From contig NC_088711.1 of assembly GCF_963576615.1 (NCBI RefSeq), forward strand, positions 2,666,001-2,730,000: a stretch of DNA of 64,000 nt. Reading direction: 5' to 3'. Numbering within the stretch: the stretch's first letter is position 1; each line of letters begins with the position of its first letter. The stretch comes from Watersipora subatra (lineage: Eukaryota > Bryozoa > Gymnolaemata > Cheilostomatida > Watersiporidae). This document shows, piece after piece, positions 47,201-60,590 of this stretch. The translations under genes and the position numbers were made by a program. Below the pieces are notes generated by a model, which was given only the letters and a program-made list of their open reading frames with translations, made no database searches and was not told where the DNA came from.

Positions 47201-48717
47201 GTTGATCACCAATTCTGAAATACAATTTTAGCAAAGTATGCCAGTGAATTCAATCGTTTCTTTAAATTACAGCACATCTTTTGATATGTGTACACGTACC
47301 GTGTTCATCGTAGCTTGACAAGCTGCGCAAGAGCGAATAACTTCTTATCTGATATAAATAAAGTGATCACCAAATATTTACTGTTTTGGTATAAAGTTGA
47401 ACTTCAGTTGTTAGCTTGTAGGGTTTTCGTCAAACTCAAAAACCTCTTATAAAAGAATTCCGTGTGAGGATTGATTTCACTGATTTTGTTCTTTATTTCT
47501 TAAAACCGTGAAACCTGTTTTCTGATAATCCCATTTAGATTTTGATTCCGTGTATCCGTATCTTGTATGCTATCTGTTTGTTTGGCTTGCTAAGCTCAAC
47601 TGTTTGCCATAAAAATACCACCATAGTTGCTTGTTACCCAAACCCATCGTAATTGGCCGGGCAGACGTCAGGCCTCAGTGCAGCACACCTAATTTCCAGG
47701 CGGTGCGGTGACCACCAATGATCACTACCAGGCAGTGACCTCAGACCCAAGGAAAAACCACAGAGGGCCAGTAGAACAACAACAAAACAATTGGTTCTAG
47801 CAAACCTTGCTCAATCTAAACATAGCTTTTTCCTAAATATTGCTCTTTCATCTGTCCAGTAACTTTAACGTGTGCTCAAGTATTGTCATGTTTGACACCC
47901 CAGATACAATTGCTGTCGATATTTGGGTACTTGAGTGTGCGGTTGTATTCAACTGAAAACTCTTTATATATTGTTTACAGTCAATAGCACTCGATCAAAA
48001 ACACTCATACATAGCTCTGCTCTTCAGCCTAGTTAGTGCGGGTTGAGCATTGTTGGCAGCTCAATCTTTTTGTCGTCAAAAGATACATAGCGACAAAATC
48101 ATATTTTATTGATGCCATCAATCTGTTGCTGACTGAGAACTGTCAATATGAGATTTCAAGCTAAAACTTCTGAGAAAAATAAAATGTATACATTTTTACT
48201 AATATCCCCTAAAATAGTACATTTATTTTTGAAATTTAGAGTAAGTAAAGTGGGCTTACATTATGATTACAAGTTGTAGTTAATAGCAAACATATTAAAT
48301 AAGCTTATTATTATATTCCTATGTTTGTCTGAGTCCTGTTGTAAATGGACCTTTAATCTCGCTATAGCGATAAAAACTGTGGTACAATTGATCAATTTAT
48401 TTACTATATTATTTATGATATTGTTATGTATCTAGTCGGCTAGAAATATGTTATACAGCTGCACATGTGGCTGTCATACGCTAAGAGTCTTATAGCTTAT
48501 ACATATATAAGACATGTTGTTAACACTTTTAGGTTTGATATACACCATGCGTTATCTTCTTGGCTTTAATGTAACAAATCCGTGCAAGTCAGTCTACACT
48601 TACCATCATCACTGTTCAAAAGTGCATGGAGGAAGGGAAAACACTTATACTATTTATAATCTCGGATGGAAGGGTAATCAAATACACCGAGGAGAGGCTA
48701 AACCAGGAAACCTATAG
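38203..48717 (+). CDS. GT-A-like type II membrane protein, six exons, copy 2
   Basis: Exons: 38,203-38,323; 43,020-43,132; 43,892-44,033; 45,563-45,709; 46,835-46,936; 48,533-48,717. The predicted protein is identical to copy 1 in the exons compared: signal anchor at residues 11-29, NGDI at 122-125, YPGSHD and YHHHC. All splice sites and phases are conserved. Intron 1 is longer by 686 bp. Upstream are three exon-like modules and presumably the same promoter, so both copies could be expressed; nothing in the sequence separates their roles. Substrate unknown. Confidence 0.82.
40497..41182. other. 686-bp intron 1 segment absent from unit 1
   Basis: Present in units 2 and 3 (about 62,826-63,508), so unit 1 has the deletion. 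It contains CTACTGGCGTGCTGCTGGCTAT-like sequence echoing CCACTTGCTGGCTATTTGAC in block A, but no open frame of note. Confidence 0.85.
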
Positions 48718-51289
48718 TCTCTTGGTGATTATACTTTATGTATTGTGTGGCAGACTGTATCGTGTTTATTAACAAAGGTAAATATCATCACTACAATTCC
48801 ATTACTCGGTTGATCCGCAAGTTTGTCATCCGCAAAACAGAAGCAGCAAAAATCCGCAAGTCAAGCGAGTTTTGCTGCTCGCAAAATTTAACCTCATTTC
48901 TTATGCTTGTGAAAGATGGAAATGATATTTGCCAATGTGTAAGAAAATACCCGCAAGCTATTCCATTTTAAACATTTTTTACCCTTCAGCCATTCTTATT
49001 TCGACTCGAGCAGTTCCGGATGCACAGCGATTACCTCTGTCATAAAATCGTTCTTTATTAACAGAGTGCTCAAGTTAATTCGCAACATGCAAATGTTCAA
49101 TGCAACACTTATTGCACGGCATTTCAATGTGCGCACAACTCCAAATCTGTATCATCCGCGTCACGAAAACATAGTGAATCTCAGGGGCAGATTCATCATC
49201 TACATGTATCTAGTAACAGGCCTAATTTAGCCACTTAACCAATCACCATATTATACATGTAAGTCCAAAAACAAACATTTCAATTATAATACTATAAGCA
49301 TATTTATTTAAAGCGAAGATAATGAAATTGGAAAACAGAAAGTCTACTACATAGAATTATCTGTACTTACAAAAACTAATAGATAAGTCAAGTGGTGGAG
49401 ATACACTTTGAACAACTTTATAAGTAAAAACCACTATGAGTGCAAAAGTTTAAATTATTTCACCATAAATAATGCAATAATAGCTCTAATGATTACTCAA
49501 AGGAACTCAAGGCTGACTGGGGGTCACATGTTCATAGGACATGGCATCGCTCACATAAAAGCTCCTATTACTTTGAAAAAGATGATTGTGGCTAGTTAAG
49601 AGCTCAACTGATTAAACAAGGTCATTGACTAAACTAAACTCTTTATATTGTTTGTAAATGTAAGGAACATTAGGCGTGTGTTTACTCTAGCTAATAGTTA
49701 CTACGAAAAGTAATAGAACATCCATTTTATTAATTAATTTATAACAATCAATTAAATACTGTGGCTAAAAATGTACCCAGCAAGCCAGAAACCTTTTTGT
49801 GACTGTCCCCACTTCTCAATTTATAGTGTTTTCTCTGGTTTATATGTTTTACTAGTTAGCTAATTATTGAGGTTAGTATTACCACAGGAAGTGTGTTCCT
49901 ATACATGTAGATGCGTAAGTTAAAAGCTAACATTTCTCTATTTCTGAATTCAGCTGAGATTACAGGCACATGTAACTCCGGCAGCATAGCTATAATCCGT
50001 AAAGCCAGGTTGCCAATTACAGCGGACACCGTGCCTTTCATTTGTCTCAGCAAGTGTAAATAAGCTGGTGTGCTTGCTATAGTATGAGCAAGGACATGAG
50101 TTGGTAGCCTTCTGTCTGACAAGGGTGAATAACTCCTAAAGAAGCTCTTGCTAAACGATCTTTTTGTATTGTAGTGCATACTAAGATATCCTCTACTTAT
50201 GGAGAAACTGATTTGCTCCTGCGACAGCGAGCAAGTTGCGATGCTGACCGAATAATCATGAAAAAATGGTTATATGAATATAATGCTTTGCCTGGCTATG
50301 CCAAGAAACTAGATATAATACAATGTTGCCTATTAACACAATTCTTATAAAGCTGTTGAACAGCTAGTATAACCATTTGCTCTGTTAATATGAGATGCTG
50401 TCTTGTAATACAAACAACTTTTAGATATATTTGTTGTTAATTTACTTTCTTAAATCTTATCAATAAACAACTAAGAAAAGAACAAGGAGATCATGTGATC
50501 TGAAAATAATCCAATTACAGCTTATAAATAGAAAATGATGATAATGAGCCCTGAAAATAAAAGAGTGCTCCAAGTTAGTATGCATTACAGTTCCTATATA
50601 TGAGTCCAACTACGAGTGCCACAAATAGAGCACCTGCAATCCTTGTCACTACCTAGTTTTATCATTCGCTTCACTATTAAATTTTGGCAAGTGAACATGC
50701 ATCAGGAGAATAATTGAATGTTTGCATAGGACTCTGCCACAGTAACAGAATCAACATGAATTAAGTAGCACTGAGTAAGATTAAGAAACCAGTAGATAAT
50801 GTACAGAGTAGTAAACACACTTGTTGACATTATAAAATGGCTAGACTGTTTATAGGGTATACTAGTGTCTCTGTTTTCATACCACCTCAAATCTCTATTA
50901 AATTCAGTCTATGACAAGTTTATGATTATTATAACATTCTTTCAATACATATTTTAGCCTTTGGTTCAAATAAACATACAAGACGTATTGTAGAATGCAG
51001 TACAATGTCTAAGATATACAGTACAAAGGCTTGAAATATGTAGTATAACAAAAGTAAGCGCGGTAGTAAACAAAGCAAATAAAAAATATTTAGCTTTTCA
51101 AATAGATGTTTGGAAGTGATAATAGAGCTATTAGTATGAGTTCTATGAGAATTGACTCCTTACTATAGCTACTCTGTATGCTTACATCTACATCTATGTG
51201 AAACATGCACTTACACAAGCTATTATTCCCTGGATAGCAAATAGTAAGGAAGTAGGAAAATAACTACAGTATATGTAAATTGATTGAGA
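48718..51289. other. Intergenic region, no gene recognised, unit 2
   Basis: Equivalent of 26,255-28,826 at an offset of 22,463. The same unassigned open frames are present and no further gene was found. Confidence 0.5.
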
Positions 51290-51462
51290 TTATCTCCCCT
51301 CGTTCTTCTTATTCACAACTTGTTGTTCTGATAGCATCTGCAAATCTTTCTTTTTGATGAACGGAATTTCCAAAAGAGAAAAACCCATGCAGCTGAGGAT
51401 GAGCAGTGCTCCTGCCATATAAAAGCCAGGGTCATAGCTTTCTGTCTCGTCATACAAATACC
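51290..51462 (-). CDS. Orphan last exon of SLC16-like transporter, unit 2
   Basis: Same sequence as the exon at 28,827-28,999, with the same acceptor and stop. No other exons of the transporter lie upstream on the minus strand before the junction at 54,153. Confidence 0.66.
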
Positions 51463-51588
51463 CTACAAAGAAGACAACTACATACAACTACATGTATAAT
51501 TAGAAAGGCTGTTCATTAGGTAACGTGAAAATAACTCCTAGATTAAAGATAATAATTTTTAGCCTTTTTAGCATAAGGAAATTGATCG

Positions 51589-53613
51589 GCATAAATTTTG
51601 CTGGTGGAAAAGTATTACTCTGCCTTACTTGAGTACTACAGCACCTCAGCAATACAACACTTATGTATACAGCATTTCTGTCGTATAGCACCTCACTGGT
51701 ACAATACCTCAGTCATACAGCGCCTCAGTCGTACAGTACCTCAGTCGTACAGTACCTCAGTCATACAGTACCTCACTCGTACAGTACCTCAGTCATATAG
51801 TACCTCAGTCAAACGGTAGGTATCTCAGCTGTACAGCACCTCAATCATACAGCACTCTGTTGTACGGTACCTCAGTCATACAGTACCTCAGTCATACAGT
51901 ATCTCAGTCATACAGTACCTCAGTCGAACAGTAGGTACCTCAGCTGTACAGCACCTCAGTCATACAGCACTCTGTCGTACAGTACCTCAGTCATACAGCG
52001 CCTCAGTCATACAGCACCTCAGTCATACAGTACCTCAGTCATACAGTACCTCAGTCATACAGCCCCTCATTCATACAGTACTTTAGTCATACAGTACCTC
52101 AGTCATGCAGAGCCTAAAAGCAGTTAGGTATAGAAATTTTACCTCAATTAGCCTGTGCACCAAGCACATCAGTAAGGGTCATACAATGAGTACAAGAGTA
52201 TCCTAGACTGTCAAAGCAGCAAGGCAATGATAATGTAATGAGGTAGCTCACGCTTGTGATGTGTGTTCTTTCTAATCCTGCACACCTTTCAGCTGTTTGG
52301 TAACAAAAATTAGAATTTCTTGAAACAATCCCCTAATGTATGCTGACAACTCCTTATTTGGTAGAGCCAACAACAGCTGTTGTTCACCATTATTCTTTGG
52401 TCAGCTTTTTAGGGTATTTCTAAACGCAGTCTCGTCGCTCATAATGTAATGCATACAATAAAAACATTGAAAAGCTCTGACCAATGTTTATGTTGCCCAA
52501 AGTTGACAGTCAGAAAAGTGTATTAATAAAGATCACTTTGTCATGGAGAGCACATGTGTCTGTTAGTCCATGTAATTGCTATTATTTCCACATGTTTAGC
52601 TGATTTTATCTCAACTTCATACGCATAGACTCTGTACCTTCCACCAGAGCTCTAAAGGGAAGACTCTGTACCTTCCACCAGGGCTCTAAAGGGAAGACTC
52701 TGTACCTTCCACCAGGGCTCTAAAGGGAAGACTCTGTACCTTCCACCAGGGCTCTAAAGGGAAGACTCTGTACCTTCCACCAGGGCTCTAAAGGGAAGAC
52801 TCTGTACCTTTCACCAGGGCTCTAAAGGAAAGACTCTGTACCTTCCACCAGGGCTCTAAAGGGAAGACTCTGTACCTTCCACCAGGGCTCTAAATGGAAG
52901 ACTCTGTACCTTCCACCAGGGCTCTAAAGGGAAGACTCTGTACCTTCCACCAGGGCTCTAAAGGGAAGACTCTGTACCTTCCACCAGGGCTCTAAAGGGA
53001 AGACTCTGTACCTTTCACCAGGGCTCTAGAAATATTTGGTCTCAAATTTTATCTGTTTTCTGATAACCAGCTTCTTTAACATCCACTTGCCGGCTACTTG
53101 ACTGAAACTGAAAGAAATAAGATTCAAGCTCGTTGCAATCATCCAGGGATATGCCAGGCTTATTGCTAATAGATAGGGTAGTAAGAATTTAATGATCCAT
53201 ACTAATAGAGAATGGCCGCTGATCTTCTTACTCATTTTAAATAGACCATTATCAAATGGACTTCTAGTTCCTTTCAGTCACTGTGGAAGGAAGGTTGTAA
53301 TTGGAGCTAATGGTTGTACGAGTGCTGATTGGTTATCAGATTTTCCTTTAGTAGTAAAAATGCTAGCAAAGGGCAAGTCTTGCTTTAAATCTGTCAAGCT
53401 GTTTCATTGTAATAATCCTGGGGAGCTCCACGCTTACTGCAAGTGGATAATAGACATTTAATCATTCAAATTAGTATAAAATGTAATTTTTGGTTTTAAT
53501 GTTATAATGGCTGTAATCAGGGCTAATGCTTGTACAAGTACTGATTAATTATTGGTTTTTCCTTTAGCAGTCAAATGCTGACGATGATCAAGTCTGTGAA
53601 GTTGTCTTGTTGT
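51589..53613 (+). repeat. Block B, unit 2
   Basis: Equivalent of 29,126-31,150, with the 16-bp array (51,629-52,113), the 34-bp array (52,630-53,028) and the broken exon 1 (ATG at 53,575). Repeat counts and variant order look the same as in unit 1. Confidence 0.9.
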
Positions 53614-53750
53614 ATTGGGGCTGTAGTGATGAAAATGAAAACACCGAAAATGAACATAGAAATTATTTCAACGGCGTTTAATGATGCACCAAAATAAATT
53701 CCATATATAGAAAATATTGCTAGAGAAAATAAAATGATGAGATGTTCTCA

Positions 53751-53908
53751 AGCCGAGTTGTTGAACTCGAGTTGCTGTTGAAAGAACTCGGCTTGGGTTT
53801 TGATGAAATCGAGTTGTGCAACTCGAGTTGTACAACTCGAGTTATATTTACAAACTCGAGTTGTACAACTCGAGTGGTGCAACTCGAGTTGTACAACTCG
53901 AGTTGCAA
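53751..53908. repeat. Palindromic 14-bp repeat cluster (CTCGAG), unit 2
   Basis: Equivalent of 31,288-31,445 with the same number and spacing of CAACTCGAGTTG motifs. Confidence 0.92.
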
Positions 53909-54080
53909 ACTCGGCACAGTATAATTCTAATAATTCGCTATTAGCTCTAGTTTTACAGTACATACCGTTTAATTTCTATTAGCTAACGGGTGCCTATTGA
54001 TGTACCATTGTTAATATAACTAGATCTACGGTTATGCTACCGTAATACCAATATATTGCACCTTACTTTTGAAAAGTCGT

Positions 54081-54130
54081 GTTGCGCGTTCACAACTCGA
54101 GTTGATCAACTCGAGTTGCGAACACGCAAC
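54081..54130. repeat. 50-nt hairpin next to the unit junction, unit 2
   Basis: Equivalent of 31,618-31,667. The junction with unit 3 follows 23 bases later. Confidence 0.9.
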
Positions 54131-54153
54131 GCGAGGCACTGTAAGGCGCCATA

Positions 54154-54715
54154 CTCCAGACTAGCTAACGCATTTTCATACATTGTCGGAAGCAAAAACA
54201 AGTAAGTGAAGTGCAAAATATGCCAGAAAGAATTTGCCTGCCACCACAGCACATCATCATTAAGATATCATTTAACTAATTCTTATCATACCGCTCAGAA
54301 TTTATCACCAGCTGTCGCAGACAATAACTACTACTGCTGACTACCACCACTACTGTCCCCGGTGAACGGGCTATTCTCTAAAGCTGGCAATATTGTATGT
54401 AGGAAGAGGGCATCTCTTCATTCGGTAAATGTGAATAAACGGTGTTGCCTCAACTTTTGACTGGCTTAATTATAGACTTTCATGGACTATTTTCATACTC
54501 ATAATAGCTAATACTTTGTAACTTATGTACCTTGTACATAACATGTACTCCTGTTAACAATTATTGTCTCAAATATAATTAATTTATATGTAGCCGTATT
54601 ATTTGTTTTTGAATAAGCGGGTTTTTGCTAGATTAATTCTAAGATTAATCAAAGATTAACTGGTTCAGACCAGTTATTAATCGCGATTAATTTTTTTAAT
54701 CGTTGTGCAGCTCTA
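54154..54715 (+). mobile_element. 5'-truncated hAT fragment, unit 3
   Basis: Same fragment and breakpoint as 31,691-32,252. Confidence 0.9.
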
Positions 54716-57383
54716 GTATTAAGCCACTTTCAACAAGGCTTCAAGCCATTCCAACTTGTCAGCTGAGGCTACAAAATAAGATAAAGGACTTGCGCAAGAA
54801 AGTTAGTAGGCTCAGTGAGAAATCTAACCACAGTTTGGAGTGTTCAATAAGGGAAGCCACAATAGAAGCTCTAGAATCTGCCAAACAGCAGCTAGTAGCG
54901 CTCTCGGCACGACTGAAGCGGTACACTAAAGAGCGGGATAACAAGATAATGAACAAACAGTTCATCAATAATCCATATAAAGTGTATTTCCAGTTCAAAG
55001 GTGAACTGCGAAGGCCAATGTCAGATCCTCTCCAATCCAGCACCTCAAAGTTCTGGAAGAAAGAGACTATTCATAACACCACTGCAAATTGGGTAAAGAG
55101 GCTTAAAGAGAGCCACCAACACACTGTGGCTCAGCAAGGACTCACCATCAGCAAAGTGGACATCAAGTGCAGAGTGCAGCGTATGAAGAACTGGGCAGCA
55201 CTTGGCCATGACATGATTCAAGCTTTCTGGTTGAAAAAATTGACATCGCTTTACACTAGATTGGCTAAGCAGATGGGATGCCTAATAGAAGAAGGCGACC
55301 ATCCGGAATGGCTGGCCAAAGGACGAACTGTACTTCTGATGAAAGACCCAATGCAGTGGCCGATTCCCAAGAACTATCGACCAATAATGTGCTTGCCCAC
55401 CACCTGGAAACTGCTCTCAGGAATAGTTGCAGACAAACTGGAAGAGCATATAAGTCACTATATGACCAGTGCTCGAAAAGGAATTGGGCGCAACACCCGA
55501 GGAGCCAAACATCAGTTACTGGCGGATCGGACGGTCTGTCAAGACAGCAGGAGAAGGCATACTAATCTTGCCATGGCTTGGATTGACTATAAAAAAGCCT
55601 ATGACTCAATTTCCCATAGTTAGATACTTGAGTGCCTCAGTATGTACAATTTTCACCCTGTTCTTGTGGCATTCATCAAGATGTCAATGACGAAATGGAA
55701 GACGGAACTGGAGGCTAATGGCAAAAAGCTGGTGGGTGTAAAATTTAAAGGAGGCATCTATCAAGGTGACTCCTTATCACCGCTGCTCTTCTGCATATGC
55801 CTAAACCCTCTAAGCAGTATGCTGGAGAAGACTCAATATGGGTACCAGTTTAAGAGTGGCACCAAGATAAACCAGCTTTTCTACATGGATAACATCAAGC
55901 TGTACGCTAACAAAGAAAGGGACATTGATTCGCTAATACACCTTACTCAGGTATACAGCAAGGACATCGGAATGACCTTCGGTATTTAGAAATGTGGAAG
56001 GCTAATTCTTAAGAAAGACCATTCTCTGCTCACAGATGGCCGAAGAATGCCAAATGGTTTCATCAAAGATATAGAAGGAGGGTACAAGTACTTGGAGATT
56101 ATGCAAAGCAACATCAACCGCAAAGCCGAGGTACGTCACAAAGCCATTACCGAATACAAGAAACGCCTTCGGCAGGTCCTACGGAGCCAGCTCAATGCCA
56201 GGAATCAAGTCATGACAATAAATACTTACGCACTGCCAGTAATAAGATATCCAGCAGGCGTAATAAAGTGGACTGAGAAAGCCATCAAGGAAACAGATAT
56301 AGCAACTTGTAAACTGCTGACCATGCATGGAGCACTCCACCCAAAATCTGATATTACTAGATTGTATCTCGATAGGAAAGATGGCGGGAGGGGACTCAAA
56401 AGTGTACAGCAGACAGTGAAAGAGGAAGAACAAAGCATCAAAGCCTATGCAGCCTCCATGGCCACTTTAGATAACTTGCTAGCTGAATTTCAATCGGCTG
56501 CTCTGACAATGGAGCTTCGCCCTGATGATGAGGAAATTGACTGGCACATGAAACCTCTTCATGGTGCTTACCACCAACAAATATCTAAGGTTGGCGATCT
56601 TCATCAGACATATATGTGGCTGAACAAAGGAAACCTAATGGCCAATACAGAGTCGCTACTCATGGCAGCCCAAGAGCAAGTGCTCCCAACAAGGCAACTC
56701 CAAACAAAAATCTATCACACTAGAGACGATCCTAGATGCAGACTGCAAAGATGCGCCTGAGACCATCCAACACATCATCAGTGGCTGCAAGTAGCTAGCA
56801 GAAAACGCCTACACTGAGCGGCATAATCGTGTTGCAGGTGTTGTGTATAGAAGTCTATGTGATGAGTATGGCCTTAATAAACCACAACAGTGGTGGGAAA
56901 CTCCTGGTAAGGTTACTGAAAATGACTGCGCTAAGATCCTCTGGGACTTCTACATCCAGACTGACAAGCATGTCCTAGCAAACCAACCAGATATAGTGGT
57001 GGTAGACAAGGAGAACAAGAGGGCTACTATAATAGATATAGCAGTACCCAATGACTACAATATAGCCAGCAGAGAATAAGCAAAGGAAGCGAAATATCTC
57101 CCTCTTGGAGAAGAGCTTGAAAAATGCTGGAATGTAAGAACAACTGTAATTCCAGTAGTCATTGGGGCACTGGGCGCAATAACGCCGGCGCATAAAATGT
57201 GGCTTGCCCAGATACCGACAGCAATCAACTCAAATAAGTTGCAGAAAAGTGCGCTATTGGGAACAGCTAAGATCTTGAGGCGAGTGCTCAAACTCCCAGG
57301 TCTCTGGTAGGAGACCCGAGTTAGAGAAGAAGTTACCATCCATATGGATTAACCAGGGTGAAGAAACAATTTTTTTATATATA
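54716..57383 (+). mobile_element. LINE 3' body, unit 3
   Basis: Third copy of the same insertion, with the same 5' junction to the hAT right terminus and the same 3' tail. Confidence 0.9.
54724..57310 (+). pseudogene. LINE RT/REL-endonuclease ORF, broken, unit 3
   Basis: It has the unit 2 defects: TAG at 55,621, YMDN near 55,882, TAG at 55,987, the zinc-knuckle frameshift and the stop at 57,077. Private differences from unit 2 are few, for example at 57,115 near the C-terminus. Confidence 0.9.
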
Positions 57384-57462
57384 TTTATATAAATTAGATA
57401 AGTAGTCAAAACTATTGCTAATAGCACTCTACGCTCGGAAAAGTGCGAAGTGTTATAAATAA

Positions 57463-57740
57463 CTAGAGTGCTGTATTAGGTTAAGGTTACTTATTTTAAA
57501 ATTCAGGTTGTTGTTTCTCTGGGGTCACAGCAGGTCTGTTTTGTACTGGTGCACTCTTCAGGTGACTTGCGTTAAATCTCATCATTTAAATCTCTTCATG
57601 TTAAATCTCATCATCAATCTCATCATTTAACGCAAGTCACCTGAAGAGTGCACCAGCACGAAACAGACCTGTCGTGACCCCATAGTAAAACATCAATCTG
57701 GAAAAAAGATAAGTAACATTAACTTATTCCAACACTCTAG
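57463..57740. mobile_element. Foldback element, unit 3
   Basis: Equivalent of 13,242-13,519. Confidence 0.85.
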
Positions 57741-57791
<51 letters not shown>

Positions 57792-57798
57792 AAAGAAA

Positions 57799-57862
57799 CC
57801 AAAGAAACCGTTCGAATTAACCATGTGTTCGAGCTATCCGTGGGTGAGTTATCCATGTTTGA

Positions 57863-57865
<3 letters not shown>
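57799..57865 (-). repeat. Inverted extra copy of the Tigger-like left end, unit 3
   Basis: These 67 bases are the exact reverse complement of the first 67 bases of the element at 57,896, separated from it by a (TA)n tract (57,866-57,895). They are preceded by (TA)n and a short partial repeat CCAAAGAAA. Units 1 and 2 have only the TA tract here. Confidence 0.93.
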
Positions 57866-57895
<30 letters not shown>

Positions 57896-57898
<3 letters not shown>

Positions 57899-59022
57899 TC
57901 AAACATGGATAACTCACCCACGGATAGCTCGAACACATGGTTAATTCGAACGGTTTCTTTGGTCCGTTCCCACGTAATGATAAATTGCTATATATAACTC
58001 GAACTCAACACTGTTAATTCGAACTGTTTTTTTGCCCAACGGCTACCGAAACGGTTGTTATCGCTTTAGAAAATCACTTTATTCAAAGCCATAGAGCTAA
58101 ACCTCATCTTTTCGTAATTCATAATCGTCGTTATTACCTCCATCGGCAAAATATTTTTGTCAACGACTTTTCTAAAGGTTTGGTGAAATTTGATTTATAC
58201 TGCTATACGGAATAGCACGGGCTAGCCAGGTCACGCGTGCAAGGATTTTCGCCACGCGCATACAAAACAAAAATCGCATGTTGTTTTTGTTTTGTATGTG
58301 CGTGGCGAAAATCCTTGAGTGCGTGGCGTAACCCAGCTAGCCCGTGATGAATAGTTTTCCGACGTTGATTCCATGTTGAATCAACGTTGGAATATTGAAT
58401 GTTTAAAACGTCTTAAAAATTGTTGTAATTAAACGTATACGTTGTCTTAGCTACAAAACACTATTCATCGTTTGACCTAAACACAGAATACGTGTGTACA
58501 TTCAATAAGTATCTTTTAAAAAAGCGTGAGTGATATAGAATGTACGTAAAACCTCGTAAAACTTCTAATTGAAATGTCTCGGAGTGTTGCTCTTAACGAA
58601 TCCCAGGTAAAGTAAGGTAATCTTTGCATAAACTTCAAGAAAAAACGGCAAAATTGATCGTGGGTAAACCCCCAAAAAAAAAGTCTTTTCTTTTGAGCAT
58701 TTCAACAACGATCAAGTTTTGCCAATGTCAATCTAAAAAACGTCCTGGCAATAACATCACCTCAAACAATGAACCAATCTCAAGTGATAGAAAAACCTCT
58801 ATACTTTTTGATAAAAACGTTTTAAACTTTACATTAGAAGCATTTAATTCAAAACAAGCCATTTGTGCTTTTGATTTATATTATAGTTTGTATATGTTCA
58901 TGTATCTACTAATAAATAAGTAAATACATGGACTTGTGACAGTGCTCTGATAACTTGAACGCTCTGATAATTCGAACACTTTTGCTCGGTCCCGTGAAGT
59001 TCGAGTTATCCATGTTTGACTG
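57896..59022. mobile_element. pogo/Tigger-like non-autonomous transposon, unit 3
   Basis: Same element as 13,549-14,676, with the nested foldback at 58,216-58,346. A plus-strand open frame at 58,624-58,923 is longer here than in the other units because of A-run length changes. It has no recognisable domain. Confidence 0.8.
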
Positions 59023-59426
59023 TATATATATATATATACTTATATATTATTATTAGAGCAGAAATTATCACCCATATGGATTAATCGGGGTGAGGGCACA
59101 ATTTTTTATATATATATAAATATATATAGATATATAAATATATAATATATATTGCAATATATATACTGACTCACATACCAGGGTTTGTGATAAACATTAT
59201 GTACATTAAAGTTGACTAAACAATATAGACAAAGGACTTGATAGACCAAGTGTTTCCTGGTAGCTTCAATGTTTGCATTTTCCATTCACCATAACAACTC
59301 TAATGCCCACCTTAAACTTTGTCTGGAAAATTCTATAATTATAGTGACTCTGCACCGCGCTCTGCTTACTGCTAAAAGATGCTATAGCCTTTCCAGTAAA
59401 AAGAAATTTTCAGTTGCTCAGCATAA

Positions 59427-60590
59427 ATTTGGCTGCTGGAACTAATTACTTCAATTTACAGTACTCGAGTACTACAGCACCTCAGCAATACAATATTTAA
59501 GTCGTACAGCACCTCAGCAATACAGCACCTCGGTCGGTCGTACAGAGCCTGAAAGCCGCTAGGTATAGACATTTTACTTCAAGTAGCCTGTGCACCAAGC
59601 ACATTAGTAAGGGTCATATGAAGAATACACGAATATCCAAGATGCGCCAATTTAGCAAATCGATAACAATGTAATAAGGCATCTCATTCTTGTGATGTGT
59701 GTTGTTTCCAATCCCGCATACCATGTTGCCACCAGATAACAAAAGTTAAGATTTTTATGTCCATTCCCACAACGAATGCTGACAATCATTCTTCGGGTGG
59801 AACTGCTAGCAGCGGCTCTTGTCTAGCGTTATTCTCTGGTCAGTTTACTAACGGTTATGGTGCTCAAAGTTGGCAGTCAGTAAAGTGGATCAAAAAGATC
59901 ACTTTGTCATAGTATGCTCTGGTGTCAGTTAGTCCATGTAAACAATATCATTTCTACATGTTTAGCTGATTTCATCCAAACTTCACACGAATAGGCTCCG
60001 TACCTTCCATCAGAGCTCTAAAAATATTTGGTCTCAAATTCTATCTGGTTTCTGATAACCAGCTCCTTAAACATCCACTTGCTGGCTATTTGACTGAAAA
60101 TATAAGAAATAAGCTCATTGCAATCATCCAGGGATATGCCAGGCTTATTGCTAGCAGATTCATACTAGTAGAGGAAGGTCGCTGATCTTCTCACTCGTTT
60201 TTAACAGACAGTTATCAAATAGCACACTGTTTGCTTTCAGTCACTGTAGGACGAAGGTTGTAATTGCAGCTAATGCTTGTAGAATGCTGATTGGTTATCA
60301 GATTTTCCTTTAGTAGTAAAAGTGCTGGCAACGAGCCAGTGTTGCTTTAAGTCTGTCAAGTTGTTTCATTGTGATAATCTCAGGCAACTCCACGCTTATT
60401 GTAAGTAGATAATAGGAAACTATTGATCCAAATTAATAATGAATGTAATTGTTGGTTTCAATGTAATAATGCATGGCTGTAATTGGGGCTAATGTTTGTA
60501 CAAGTCTTGATTGGTTACTGGATTTTCCTTTAGCAGTAAAATGCTGACGATGATCAAGTCTATGAAGCTGGTTTGTTTGATCGGGGCTGT
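59427..60590 (+). repeat. Block A, unit 3
   Basis: Equivalent of 15,090-16,480 but with only two 220-bp modules (60,260 and 60,479), as in block B. This shortens the unit by about 223 bp. Confidence 0.85.

Larger units (their letters stand above)
31691..54153 (+). repeat. Tandem array unit 2 (22.46 kb)
   Basis: The full unit runs from the truncated hAT to the palindrome cluster. Its left part (to about 37,000) carries the variants of unit 3. Its right part carries those of unit 1, with no difference noticed by eye between about 43,640-54,150 and 21,180-31,690. It has the 686-bp segment (40,497-41,182) missing from unit 1. Confidence 0.97.

Noticed and set aside
10496..57383. Three independent LINE insertions
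   Set aside because: All copies share the same hAT junction, stops, YMDN change and neighbours, so they were copied with the unit.
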